A stretch of 64,000 bases of DNA from Deltaproteobacteria bacterium HGW-Deltaproteobacteria-12 (GCA_002840565.1 PHBK01000009.1:1-64000), one strand, 5' to 3'; numbered from the stretch's first letter, positions 36,083-44,219 are shown. Notes: generated from the letters alone by a model not told the origin. Translations and numbers: made by a program.

Positions 36083-36222
36083 CCGGAAAACATCTAGTCG
36101 GTGTCGAAGATGTAATTTGGTAAATAATAGTGTTCATCCCGAAGTCGGTTTCGCCAATGGCGTTTCCCGGGATGGGCGAAAACTTAATGCGAATTATAAC
36201 ACTAAACATGAGGAGGATGAAA

Positions 36223-36642
36223 ATGGAGTACTGGAAAGACATTAATGAGGCCGTAACCACCATTCACAAATTATTTTTGAAGAACTTCGAGGATCCGGAA
36301 CTTTCGGAGTCGACGAAGAAACTCAATCAGCTGATCGTTTTCGATTATACGGAAGACGGACCCGGAGGAAAGGTCTGGCTGGATACTCGCAATGGCCAGT
36401 TGGCAGCCGGTATCGGAGAACCTCCCGGCACCCCTGATTTGGTGATGAGCTGCTCGGCGGATGATGCGCACCGGGCATGGTCTGATAAACTCAATGCCGT
36501 TGTAGCGATTACACGGAAGAAGGTTCGCGTGAAAGGTTCAGCTACCGGCCTGTTGAAGCTGGCACCCAAGGCCAAGCGAACTGCCATAAACTACAATAAA
36601 CTACTAACCGAGTTGGGTATGGCGGATAAGATTCTGAAATAA
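36223..36642 (+). CDS. SCP2 sterol-binding domain protein
   Basis: A 139-residue single-domain protein starting at the ATG at 36223, with AGGAGG 6 bases upstream; an ATG six bases earlier abuts that site. The pattern (a central strand with DLVMSCSADDAHRAW and a GLLKLAPKAKR helix) is that of small bacterial SCP2 proteins, which bind fatty acyl chains or CoA esters in a hydrophobic tunnel. In this cluster it may hold the hydrophobic substrate of the ligase or the aldehyde oxidoreductase. Confidence 0.8.
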   Translation: MEYWKDINEAVTTIHKLFLKNFEDPELSESTKKLNQLIVFDYTEDGPGGKVWLDTRNGQLAAGIGEPPGTPDLVMSCSADDAHRAWSDKLNAVVAITRKKVRVKGSATGLLKLAPKAKRTAINYNKLLTELGMADKILK

Positions 36643-36665
36643 TTTTTTACATTCAAAATGTTTGA

Positions 36666-36706
36666 GCCTTACATTGGTGGGGGATAGTCACCTTCCAATG
36701 TAAGGC
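36666..36706 (+). repeat. Perfect 12-bp inverted repeat inside the cluster
   Basis: GCCTTACATTGG at 36666-36677 pairs with its complement at 36695-36706 across a 17-base loop, 25 bases before the next start codon. No T run follows, so it is more likely an RNA processing or stability hairpin, or a protein site, than a terminator. Confidence 0.7.
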
Positions 36707-36731
36707 GAAAATACATTTTAAGGGGGAACAT

Positions 36732-37571
36732 ATGTGTCGTTATTGTGTGGAATACGGAAAAGGGACCAAGTGGTACCTGAATCCGGATAATTACAATGAG
36801 GAACTTTTTCAGGCGCCGGGGCATAACAAGGCCTGGTCGATGCTGTCCGGTGTCGAAAAAAATACAATGGAAGTCGGTGGGGTTGATGTTGAAGACACCC
36901 TACCCGATTATAATTTTACCGCAGACATAAATGTCATGCTGGAGAATTTTACTCAGCACCAGGGACAGATTGTGCCTCTGGAAGACGCGCTGAAAGTCAT
37001 TGATATGGTTCCGTCCGACCGTTTTTTACTTGCCCATTGCGCCTGTCGTCGTTATTTCGGTCATAAAGATGTTTTGTCCTGTCTTTTCTTTTTCGATTCC
37101 GTTGTAGACCGGGCGCTGGAGCAGCGTATATGGGAGACGGATACAAAGATACTGACAAAAAAAGAAGCCAAGGAATTTGAAATTGAGATGGATCGCAAGG
37201 GTCTGCCGCACTCTCTGTGGGATTCAGGCGTCGATGTGGACGGCAAAATACCCATTGTCATGTGTCACTGTTTGGAAACTGATTGCATGCCTACACGCCT
37301 GCGGGCCCACTTCGGCATAGTCAATGCCCAGCGCAAGGGTGAATACGTCACGCAAATTGACCGCAAGAAATGCGCCGAAGGGTGCAAAAAAAACCCGGTA
37401 TGTCTGCCGCGTTGTCCCTTTGGAGCGTTGCGTTACTCGCCATTGGAGAATGTTGCCAGCGTGAATTTGGCGCGTTGCTTCGGCTGCGGGTTGTGTCGGA
37501 CAGTCTGCCCGACCAGTGCCATAAAGTTGACGGATCGCACAACTTATCCCGCCCTAGTGGACATATGGTAG
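36732..37571 (+). CDS. Iron-sulfur protein with two C-terminal 4Fe-4S clusters
   Basis: A 279-residue protein. The C-terminal quarter has two ferredoxin-like cysteine groups, C-x3-C-x5-C-x3-CP and CFGCGLCRTVCP. Additional cysteines occur early (CRYC at residues 2-5), in HCACRR near residue 101 and in MCHCLETDC near 178, which could bind a further cluster or metal. The middle is not a family I recognise. It follows the SCP2 gene and precedes a second ferredoxin-type gene, so it likely passes electrons from the aldehyde:ferredoxin oxidoreductase to another acceptor. Confidence 0.75.
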   Translation: MCRYCVEYGKGTKWYLNPDNYNEELFQAPGHNKAWSMLSGVEKNTMEVGGVDVEDTLPDYNFTADINVMLENFTQHQGQIVPLEDALKVIDMVPSDRFLLAHCACRRYFGHKDVLSCLFFFDSVVDRALEQRIWETDTKILTKKEAKEFEIEMDRKGLPHSLWDSGVDVDGKIPIVMCHCLETDCMPTRLRAHFGIVNAQRKGEYVTQIDRKKCAEGCKKNPVCLPRCPFGALRYSPLENVASVNLARCFGCGLCRTVCPTSAIKLTDRTTYPALVDIW

Positions 37572-37593
37572 AAAGGAAAAGGAGGAAGCAATC

Positions 37594-37974
37594 ATGTCCG
37601 AAGAATATATAACACCACGCTATAGAATCAGTATTGATGATGAGGCCTGCGGCAATGCCGTCTTGTGCAATAAATGCGTCCAAACATGTCTGGAGCATGG
37701 GGCCAACTGTTTGGGTTTTGTAAACAAAGATTCGCCTAGTCTGGATAATCTGCCGAAACGTCTGGAAGATATCGATCATAAAATTATTGCCACCTTTATG
37801 TTCAATTGCGATGGGTGCAATAAATGCGTGGAGGTTTGTCCCAAGAATGCAGTGACATTGGTCATTCCTGAACCACAGATACCAAGGGCGGTTATTCGCC
37901 AGGACGGCGCCGTTGTCCTATGCAGCACTCAGGCTGACGGCACAGTCAATATTCCCCCTGAGCGGGATTTATGA
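37594..37974 (+). CDS. Ferredoxin-type protein with incomplete cysteine motifs
   Basis: A 126-residue protein. One clear 4Fe-4S motif is visible at about 74-85 (CDGCNKCVEVCP). An N-terminal half-motif (ACGNAVLCNKCVQTC) has irregular spacing, so a second cluster is uncertain. The AGGAGG ribosome site is strong. The stop overlaps the next start by four bases (ATGA), showing coupling. It probably works in the same electron chain as the gene before it. Confidence 0.75.
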   Translation: MSEEYITPRYRISIDDEACGNAVLCNKCVQTCLEHGANCLGFVNKDSPSLDNLPKRLEDIDHKIIATFMFNCDGCNKCVEVCPKNAVTLVIPEPQIPRAVIRQDGAVVLCSTQADGTVNIPPERDL

Positions 37975-38627
37975 GCAGTGATACTATTAAAGCAGCTTAT
38001 GCCGCATATTTATCCGGGCGGGGTTATTCCGCCCGGATGGATGTAGTGCTGCCAGGGACGGATATTATGATCGATGTGGCGGTAGTGCTGCCACGTATGC
38101 GCGATTTGAAAAAGCGCCTGAAGCGGGGCTTTGTGCCGACGGGTATTCTGCAATTCCTCATCGGTGTCGACTGGATCGGCATCGAAAAAATTATTGCTCA
38201 AACCGGCTATGAAGAAGGTTATGTGGCCTCTCTGATGAAAGAGTCCGTAGAGAACGGCTGGGTGGAAATGGAAGCCAAAGACGGAGTGCCGCATTTTCAG
38301 CTGCTCGATTACCACATTCCCGCCCGGGAATGCATACTGGCTTTTGATGGTACGAATGACCTACGGGATAAAATGACGCGACTCGCAAAACTGGCTGGCT
38401 GTTATCACCGGAGCAACTTTATTTTCCCTTACGCTCTTGATCGCGATACAACGGAACAAATCGTCGGGATGGGCGCCGGCATTATCCGGTATTACCGTGA
38501 TTACGGCGTATTCCATGATATCGTTCCCGCCGAGGCGAACGAAATTGATGATCTGCGGCGCTTTGCTTTGATAGCTGAGTATATTCTCTATAATAATGTC
38601 TGGATCATGACTGAGGAAACTATTTAA
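37971..38627 (+). CDS. Unknown protein coupled to ferredoxin and CooC genes
   Basis: A 218-residue soluble protein I do not recognise. The first third is mixed, with a GTDIMIDVAVVLPRM stretch. The middle (about residues 60-100) resembles a winged-helix layout, with a GYEEGYVASLMKESVENGW segment. The C-terminal part has no cysteine motif. The start overlaps the preceding stop by four bases and its stop overlaps the CooC start by one base (TAATG), so it must be made in proportion to both. A chaperone, maturation or regulatory role is possible. Confidence 0.65.
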   Translation: MSSDTIKAAYAAYLSGRGYSARMDVVLPGTDIMIDVAVVLPRMRDLKKRLKRGFVPTGILQFLIGVDWIGIEKIIAQTGYEEGYVASLMKESVENGWVEMEAKDGVPHFQLLDYHIPARECILAFDGTNDLRDKMTRLAKLAGCYHRSNFIFPYALDRDTTEQIVGMGAGIIRYYRDYGVFHDIVPAEANEIDDLRRFALIAEYILYNNVWIMTEETI

Positions 38628-39391
38628 TGCGGTCTAAAAAAGAACGTACCAGATTTATTTCCTTTTCCGGCAAGGGTGGTTCCGGAAAAAGCACCACAGC
38701 TTCCCTCTTTCTGCTTGCTCTCATTCGCCAGGGCCGGTTTAAGGATATATTGGTAATTGATGCCGATCCTGATGCCAATCTTGCCGAAACGCTGGGCATG
38801 AAGATCACAAAGACGCTGGGACAAGCTGTTGATGAACGGAAGTTGTCTCTGGAAGGCAAAGGACCTATAAGCCCAAAACTTCGATTTTCAATATGGGATT
38901 GCATAAGCAACGGCGCAGGTTTTGATTTTCTGGTCATGGGCCGGACCACGGGTGCGGGATGTTACTGCTCCGTGAATTCCGCACTTAATTCGGTAATGGA
39001 AGAAACCGCGGCGATGTATGATCTGGTCATTGTGGATTTTGACGCCGGCCTGGAACATTTCAGCAGGACCTCCGGCAATCCCACTGATACCCTCATTGTC
39101 ATGTGCGATCCTTCCCGTCTCAGTTTTGACACGGCCCGGCGCATTAAATCTCTCATTGACGAACTGTCTTTACCGTATGAGCGGCAATATCTGATCGGTT
39201 GCCGGTTCAGCCATGACCAGGAATTTCTCTTTAGGCAGATGGGCGAAGAAGCGGATATTCCTGTTGCGGGTATCATCCCCGCTGACCCCGTAATCGCCGT
39301 TAAGAACCTTAAGGGAGAAAGCCTGATGACTATAGAACAGGACAACCCCTCTCTGCAAATTGTCAATCAGATCCTGGCGCGGATTCTTTAG
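38627..39391 (+). CDS. cooC: CooC-type nickel maturation ATPase
   Basis: A 254-residue MinD/ArsA-type P-loop ATPase. The deviant Walker A GKGGSGKST begins at residue 12. The CooC-specific metal motif CxC is present as Cys112 and Cys114 (GCYC), the same positions as in Carboxydothermus CooC1. CooC proteins dimerise, bind nickel between the CxC pairs and help load the C-cluster of carbon monoxide dehydrogenase. The neighbours are a His-rich protein and CooT, but no carbon monoxide dehydrogenase gene is in the window. The target may lie elsewhere, or the ATPase may serve another metal enzyme here. Confidence 0.85.
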   Translation: MRSKKERTRFISFSGKGGSGKSTTASLFLLALIRQGRFKDILVIDADPDANLAETLGMKITKTLGQAVDERKLSLEGKGPISPKLRFSIWDCISNGAGFDFLVMGRTTGAGCYCSVNSALNSVMEETAAMYDLVIVDFDAGLEHFSRTSGNPTDTLIVMCDPSRLSFDTARRIKSLIDELSLPYERQYLIGCRFSHDQEFLFRQMGEEADIPVAGIIPADPVIAVKNLKGESLMTIEQDNPSLQIVNQILARIL

Positions 39392-39493
39392 AAATGGTGT
39401 TAAAACCCTGCTTTGCGAACTGTTTAAATATTCTGATTACGGATGAGAAAATAAAGAAAATGATAAAACGTTAAGATGAAAGGATGGCTACCT

Positions 39494-39847
39494 ATGCACA
39501 ATCATTCACATACTCATGAACACAACTGCGCAGAAGGCGAAGGTGCACATACACATGATGATGCCCAGATACCTGAACAAACACATGATCACATTCATTG
39601 CCACGACCAGGCAGATGCGCATATACACGCACATGCTCACCAAACCCCAAGCATAGTTGATAAATCATTTGCAATCTTATCTTACATGCTTAACCATAAC
39701 AAAAATCATGCCGCAGAGCTTCTTGCTTTAGCAAACGCTCTTGAAGAAAAAGGTGATGTTGAAGCGGCGAAAATTATCAAAAATGCTGTACATGACTATA
39801 CAGAAGGAAATCAAAAATTAGCCTCTGCATTAGAAATGCTTAAATAA
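39494..39847 (+). CDS. Histidine-rich putative nickel-binding protein, CooJ-like in role
   Basis: A 117-residue protein. The first 55 residues are packed with His, Asp and Cys (MHNHSHTHEHNC at the start, later AHIHAHAHQ). The remainder is two or three helices (residues 60-117). The ATG at 39494 is preferred over one 18 bases upstream, which has no ribosome site. The known nickel chaperone CooJ has its His-rich part at the C-terminus, so this is a topologically different analogue. Its position between CooC and CooT suggests nickel storage or delivery. Confidence 0.7.
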   Translation: MHNHSHTHEHNCAEGEGAHTHDDAQIPEQTHDHIHCHDQADAHIHAHAHQTPSIVDKSFAILSYMLNHNKNHAAELLALANALEEKGDVEAAKIIKNAVHDYTEGNQKLASALEMLK

Positions 39848-39859
39848 GGAGGGCCTGCC

Positions 39860-40042
39860 ATGTGTTTAGCTACAGCTTACAGAAAAAGAAAATCTCCGGG
39901 ACACAAAATCTGCGAAAACGTATGTGCCGTCAAGGTTGATGGTGACAAAATTACCTTGGACTCCATTACGGCAGATTCCGTAACCATTGAGGGCAAGGTC
40001 TCTTCCATTGACCTAGATGCGAGAATAATCCTCATCGATTAG
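39860..40042 (+). CDS. cooT: CooT family small nickel-binding protein
   Basis: A 60-residue protein starting MCLATAY. The second-position cysteine is the nickel ligand in CooT homologs, which form homodimers binding one Ni per dimer. The beta-rich remainder (VKVDGDKITLDSI and VSSIDLDARIILID) fits the family in length and pattern. A strong AAGGAGG ribosome site precedes it, 12 bases after the His-rich gene. It is the last gene of the cargo cluster. Confidence 0.8.
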   Translation: MCLATAYRKRKSPGHKICENVCAVKVDGDKITLDSITADSVTIEGKVSSIDLDARIILID

Positions 40043-40279
40043 TTTACCTAACAACCATGGTACACCTCTAGTTTTCGGGAAATTGATTTAACAAGATATT
40101 TTTCATCACTGTCAACGTTAAACGTTAATAGTGTTTATAACGGATTGAACTCTAGTACACTCAAAAAAGATTAAGATCTGTTTGTTTCAGGAAGGCTTCC
40201 ACAGGTTGCACGATGGTAAAATGAGCTGTCACTCCTTCGCATGTTTCAACAAGTAAGTCGTGTCAATAGGGCGAGTCAT

Positions 40280-40540
40280 TTATTTATATGCTGAACCCCG
40301 CCATTCGATGGCCTTGATCCATACAATCTCTTGCGCATCGTCAATCTCGTAAAGGATTCGCAGATCACCCATGCGGAAACGATGCATGTGCTTGAGGTCG
40401 CCCTTCAACTTCTTGATATGTCCGTCCAAGTGTGGATTCCGGGCAATGACATCAATCGCGTTTGCTACTCTTTCCTTCAAGGCGTTATCGGCCTTCCGTT
40501 AGAATTTGATGGCGTTCCGATGAAGAATGATCTTATGCAT
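40280..40540 (-). pseudogene. RelE/ParE-type toxin gene with a nonsense mutation
   Basis: From an ATG at 40540 the frame reads MHKIILHRNAIKF, a typical RelE-family start. It then meets a TAA at 40499-40501 where homologs usually have Tyr. It continues open to 40280 with RKADNALKERVANAIDVI, then KLKGDLKHMHRFR, then DLRILYEI and IEWRGSAY, all toxin signatures. A TTG at 40480 could start a shortened product of about 66 residues, but the N-terminal strand would be missing. The ATG overlaps the antitoxin stop by 8 bases, as usual for such pairs. Confidence 0.8.
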
Positions 40541-40748
40541 TTTTTAGATCATCCCAGGCGACAAAGGCACCTTTTTTGCCGGCTGCCCTATCCAGATCCG
40601 CCTGCCGAATCTGTCCCATCAGCTTGTTGTCCGCCATGATCTCAAAGGTCTCCCGCCAAATCTCCATATCTTCGGAGATCGCTTCATGGATGACGCCCTT
40701 AAGCTCATCTACAGTCATATCCATTATTTTGCGTTTTACGGCTCTCAT
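40533..40748 (-). CDS. Antitoxin of the decayed RelE-type pair
   Basis: A 71-residue protein beginning MRAVKRKIMDMTVDELKGVI, a pattern of short ribbon or helical antitoxins paired with RelE toxins; the middle is a charged helix and the tail reads AAGKKGAFVAWDDL. A GGGAG ribosome site lies five bases before the ATG. It overlaps the start of the interrupted toxin. With the toxin broken it may persist only as a DNA-binding autoregulator. Confidence 0.75.
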   Translation of the reverse strand: MRAVKRKIMDMTVDELKGVIHEAISEDMEIWRETFEIMADNKLMGQIRQADLDRAAGKKGAFVAWDDLKNA

Positions 40749-40830
40749 AACATCTCCCTCACATGGAAACCCCTTGATCGTTACCGAAAAAGCTAAGGAA
40801 AATAATTACGTCTGTCAAGAGAAATCACTT

Positions 40831-40860
40831 TATCGATGAATGCCGTTTGAAGTCTTACAT
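40831..40860. repeat. Intergenic repeat next to the toxin-antitoxin pairs, copy 1
   Basis: TATCGATGAATGCC followed by TTTGAA recurs with few changes at 41698-41727, on the other side of the second toxin-antitoxin pair. A neighbouring segment (AGGAAGCTTCCGCAGG at about 40890) also has a similar copy near 40190. Confidence 0.55.
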
Positions 40861-40942
40861 ATTCATACAGGTTGAAGATTTGTGGCAGGAAGCTTCCGCA
40901 GGCATCAAGGTTATATAATTGGCTGCGGAGCATTCGCATATT

Positions 40943-41290
40943 TCAAGCCGAACTCGGGAAATTTCCTCTTTCTGTCTTTGCCGCAATGTTTTCAAATTGA
41001 CTGATCTGAACAGACCCATCAGGGAAGGTGGCGATGATTTCCAGGTCGCCTCCCATGGCCTTGATAAAATTTCTTAATGTGCTGATATACATGTCTGTCC
41101 GCTTTTCAAGCTTTGATACCGCAGCCTGCTTGACAGACAATGTTTGTGCAAGTTGCTCCTGGCTTAAATTCCTGGCATGACGCAATTCCTGCAGAGGCAT
41201 TGCATTAAGTAAGATCTTTGTCTTCTCCGCCGCTTTTTTTCTTGCCGCGGGTTTCATTTTCGCTCTCAATATAGAATATGGTTTGCTCAT
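40943..41290 (-). CDS. HigA-like XRE antitoxin
   Basis: A 115-residue protein with a helix-turn-helix of the Cro/C1 type (residues about 38-92, ELRHARNLSQEQLAQTL, then AAVSKLEKRTDMYISTL). This is the layout of HigA antitoxins. Its start overlaps the toxin stop by four bases (toxin first, antitoxin second, the HigBA order). It should bind its toxin and repress the pair. Confidence 0.88.
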   Translation of the reverse strand: MSKPYSILRAKMKPAARKKAAEKTKILLNAMPLQELRHARNLSQEQLAQTLSVKQAAVSKLEKRTDMYISTLRNFIKAMGGDLEIIATFPDGSVQISQFENIAAKTERGNFPSSA

Positions 41291-41652
41291 AATGCACCCC
41301 CTTGTTCATCTTTTAAAGACTTCAAATGTTCCTTATAAATTCTTTCAGCCAATGGGACGTATTGCTCGTACCAACGTGTACCACCAGTCTTTTTTCCGCC
41401 AATAAGTAGGATGGCCGCTCTGCGGGGATCAAAGGCATAAAGGATTCTATACGGTTTCCCTTTATGTTGAATTCTCAACTCCCTTATTGCACCGAACTTG
41501 GCCCCTTTGACGTCAGAACTGTAAGGGTACGGAAGATGAGGCCCCTTTTCTTCCAATAAACCGACTACCGCGGCAATATCGATCTGTTCTTCCTCGTCCA
41601 GACCAACCCACCATGCTTCAAATTCGTCGGTATATTCAACATTCCATGCCAT
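41287..41652 (-). CDS. HigB-like RelE-superfamily toxin
   Basis: A 121-residue protein starting MAWNVEYTDEFEAWW at 41652. A longer start exists 30 bases upstream but homologs begin at this MxW motif. The features EEQIDIAAVVGLLEEKG, an IRELRIQHKGKPYRILYAFDP strand pair and a basic GGKKTGGTRWYE stretch match the phage-derived Gp49-like/HigB mRNA interferases. It is intact, with antitoxin directly downstream. The pair would stabilise the island. Confidence 0.87.
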   Translation of the reverse strand: MAWNVEYTDEFEAWWVGLDEEEQIDIAAVVGLLEEKGPHLPYPYSSDVKGAKFGAIRELRIQHKGKPYRILYAFDPRRAAILLIGGKKTGGTRWYEQYVPLAERIYKEHLKSLKDEQGGAL

Positions 41653-41697
41653 GGAAGGAATATAACCTCCATGGAATATCAAGTCAACAGTTTTTTA

Positions 41698-41727
41698 TAT
41701 CGATGAATGCCCTTTGAACTCTTCAGA
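41698..41727. repeat. Intergenic repeat next to the toxin-antitoxin pairs, copy 2
   Basis: An imperfect copy of 40831-40860: TATCGATGAATGCC, one or two changes, then TTTGAA and TCTT. It lies upstream of the HigB-like toxin gene. Confidence 0.55.
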
Positions 41728-41865
41728 TTTTTGCTGAAAGCAGGTTCAATGTTTTCTGGTTGAAACTTGCAGTTTCTGATGTGAAGATAATATCTTGTGG
41801 ATGATCTGACCATGATTTATAAACCCCAAAGACCTCAACGTTTCAATTGGTTATGTTGAACGACC

Positions 41866-42840
41866 CTATTTCCCGTGAAGATTGTCCATCCACCGGATCG
41901 CCTCAGAATCGCTGATCTTACCGAGATAGACCTGGGTGGTTTTCAGGTCCTGGTGCCTCAAGATTACTTTTGATACTACTTCCAAGGGGACACCGTTTCC
42001 GCTGGCATACGTGGCTGAATATCTCCGGAGGTCAGGGGGTGATACATGGACATTCAATCTGGCCCCCAGTCCTCTAACAAGGGACCTTGCCGTTGAATAG
42101 CAGATGGGGAATATTCGATCCTCTCCTTTTAGAGCCTTCTCATTAATATATTCCACCAGTTTCTTTGATATGTTCTCCGGCATGTAGGCCCTTTCCATCT
42201 CTTTGCCTGATTTGGGTTCTCTGAGAGTAATGGTCCTGTCTGAGACATCCGACACCCTGATCTTCAGCAATTCTCCGATCCTCAAGCCACACCGTGCCTG
42301 CAGCTCCAATATCAACCGATCCCGCTGCCTTGTCGTGTTGTAGATCATTTCATCCACGGTTTCCCGTTCCAAGATCTTGTGTGGAACTTGTTTTGGCGCT
42401 TTGAAGGATTTGCTCAGCAACGATGCGTTGCAGGGATTTCTCATATTCAGGGAACAGCGATCAATGATGAAATTGAAGAAGGCTTTCAACTGAACATATC
42501 GCAGTCTCCGCGTAGATTTGGCCAGATTCCTTGTCTGGCCTTCCAAAAAATGGAAGATATCATCGGGGCTGATATCCTCCAACAGTTTCTCCGCATGAAT
42601 CGCATTGAATCGATCAAGCAAGAGGGTGTAACTCTCGATGGTTCTCGTTTTATGGTTCGATTGAAGATAATATTTGAACAGGGTTATCGCTTCTTTCATG
42701 GTCATGGCGCACCTCTGGTCGTAGGCGAATATTATTTTTTGATGGACTAATTCAGAAAGAGAGCATTTTTCCCCTGGCGCTTCCTTATCCATTCTCGCCC
42801 TTAGTTCACCAACTATCTTGGCGCCGATAATTTCTCCCAT
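41866..42840 (-). CDS. Tyrosine recombinase/integrase, core-type
   Basis: A 324-residue protein starting at the ATG at 42840, with AAGGGG seven bases upstream; a start 45 bases earlier lacks a good site. An N-terminal SAM-like core-binding domain (about residues 60-150) is followed by the catalytic domain: Arg in CGLRIGELLKI, PDLRRYSATYA in place of the usual HxxR box, LRHQDLKTTQVYLGK with His and the Tyr nucleophile. The box histidine is Pro, an unusual change. It may be a cassette-type recombinase or a resolvase of a replicon now inside the island. Confidence 0.85.
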   Translation of the reverse strand: MGEIIGAKIVGELRARMDKEAPGEKCSLSELVHQKIIFAYDQRCAMTMKEAITLFKYYLQSNHKTRTIESYTLLLDRFNAIHAEKLLEDISPDDIFHFLEGQTRNLAKSTRRLRYVQLKAFFNFIIDRCSLNMRNPCNASLLSKSFKAPKQVPHKILERETVDEMIYNTTRQRDRLILELQARCGLRIGELLKIRVSDVSDRTITLREPKSGKEMERAYMPENISKKLVEYINEKALKGEDRIFPICYSTARSLVRGLGARLNVHVSPPDLRRYSATYASGNGVPLEVVSKVILRHQDLKTTQVYLGKISDSEAIRWMDNLHGK

Positions 42841-43391
42841 GTTTAAACCCCTTATCCTTTTATTTTCATTACATAATTGCTTCATTATTCGATTGCCTTT
42901 TTAAATAATATTTAAAGCTTAATGCTTAATGATATTAGATATTAATGACCTCTTTTCTCTTCAGTTTTTAAACTCTGTGCAGAATTTTTCTGCGTAGGGT
43001 CTCCCGTAGCAAACCCGTGTACTCTCCCATTAACCCCTTAACTAAGTTTTGCACTCCTCAACCACAAACTGGCAATCATTAAATTTCTTTTCTCTCTCGA
43101 AAGAATTACTAGACAGAGGCATTTGTTCTATGGAGCATCTCTCTTTTTCCGTCCGGGATAAATCTTTAACCGGCCTTCTTTGAAAGAGCAGAACGCCATT
43201 TTTGGGAAAGGTTTCTTGCCGTGTTGGAGCAAATTGTTAATGCTTTCCTGCCGTGACTTATAACTTAACTTTTGGAGACGATGAAAGCTAAAGCCTTTGA
43301 TTTTAAAATGCCCTGTCTGGCTATGTGAAGCATGTAACGCAGATAATTATAATTCATCCGGTTGATGTGTACTTTTAATTTAGCATTAATT
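42841..43391. other. AT-rich gene-free stretch between recombinase and HTH gene
   Basis: No supported gene. Visible items are a tandem AGCTTAATGCTTAATG near 42913 and a short hairpin GCAGAA/TTCTGC near 42979. The neighbour on the right is a replication-type protein, so an origin or recombination site could lie here, but I cannot show iterons. Confidence 0.35.
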
Positions 43392-44177
43392 TTATTTTCC
43401 CCGACGCTGGCATTGATAATTCCTTTCCATTTTTCCCCTAATCTCTTTTGCATTTGCAATAACCGCTTCTTCATCAGCAATCATTTTCTCTCTCAACTTT
43501 TTCGCAATCTGCAGCTCTTCCATATCTGTTTCTTTTACGGGCGAATTTTCTGGCCTCTCAAGTTTCCCTTCGGCAAGCAAAGTTAATAATCTTCTTTTAA
43601 GGCCGGCTTTGCTTTTTTTTATTTTTTCGTCGTTGGGATATTGTTTGCAGAGCACATCGTTGACTATCTTATCCGCTTCCGGTCCTCCCTGTATTCGCGG
43701 ATAAAAATACGACGACTTTTCTTCGCTTTTAGTAGTAGTATTATTAAAATTAGTATTATTTACATTAGTATTATTATGGTTATTTTTACGGATGTCCGCA
43801 TTACCGACGTCCGTTTCACCGATATCCGTAAAAGGCATCTCGGTGGCTATCGGATCTTCCGGATCTTCAAAAACGAGAGTTTCATATCCCAAAAATCTGC
43901 CTCTATCACCACGGATTTTTTGCCTGATAATATGACCGCGTTTAATAAGTCCGCGAATACCAGCCTGCAAAGACTTAATTCCATCTTTTGCTTTCTCACT
44001 TAGCTTCTTTTCGCGCAGCAAGAAATTATGCGGATGTCTCAGCATAGCACATAGAATGCCCTTTTCCCGCCATGTCAAGGTAGGATCATCAATTATGTGA
44101 TTTTGAATAATTGTAAAACCAGTTTCCCTTTTTTGGATCTTGTAAATTGTTTGTTTTTTTGCTTTCGCTTCTATCAT
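43392..44177 (-). CDS. Helix-turn-helix protein of plasmid/phage replication type
   Basis: A 261-residue protein. The N-terminal half (about residues 15-110) is a winged helix with the pattern ILCAMLRHPHNFLL and LQAGIRGLIKRGHIIRQ, as in HTH_36 proteins found in replication initiators and phage regulators. The middle is a low-complexity Asn/Thr-rich linker and the C-terminal part a charged coiled helix. It is part of the mobile module with AlpA and a Cys-rich protein. Confidence 0.7.
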   Translation of the reverse strand: MIEAKAKKQTIYKIQKRETGFTIIQNHIIDDPTLTWREKGILCAMLRHPHNFLLREKKLSEKAKDGIKSLQAGIRGLIKRGHIIRQKIRGDRGRFLGYETLVFEDPEDPIATEMPFTDIGETDVGNADIRKNNHNNTNVNNTNFNNTTTKSEEKSSYFYPRIQGGPEADKIVNDVLCKQYPNDEKIKKSKAGLKRRLLTLLAEGKLERPENSPVKETDMEELQIAKKLREKMIADEEAVIANAKEIRGKMERNYQCQRRGK

Positions 44178-44219
44178 AATAACAACATCTTCTTCTTAGA
44201 GACCCACATTCTATCTATT

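Noticed and set aside
43265-43480. A 71-codon leftward open frame overlapping the replication-type HTH gene
   Set aside because: It overlaps the end of a better-supported gene and its basic, low-complexity translation fits no family.
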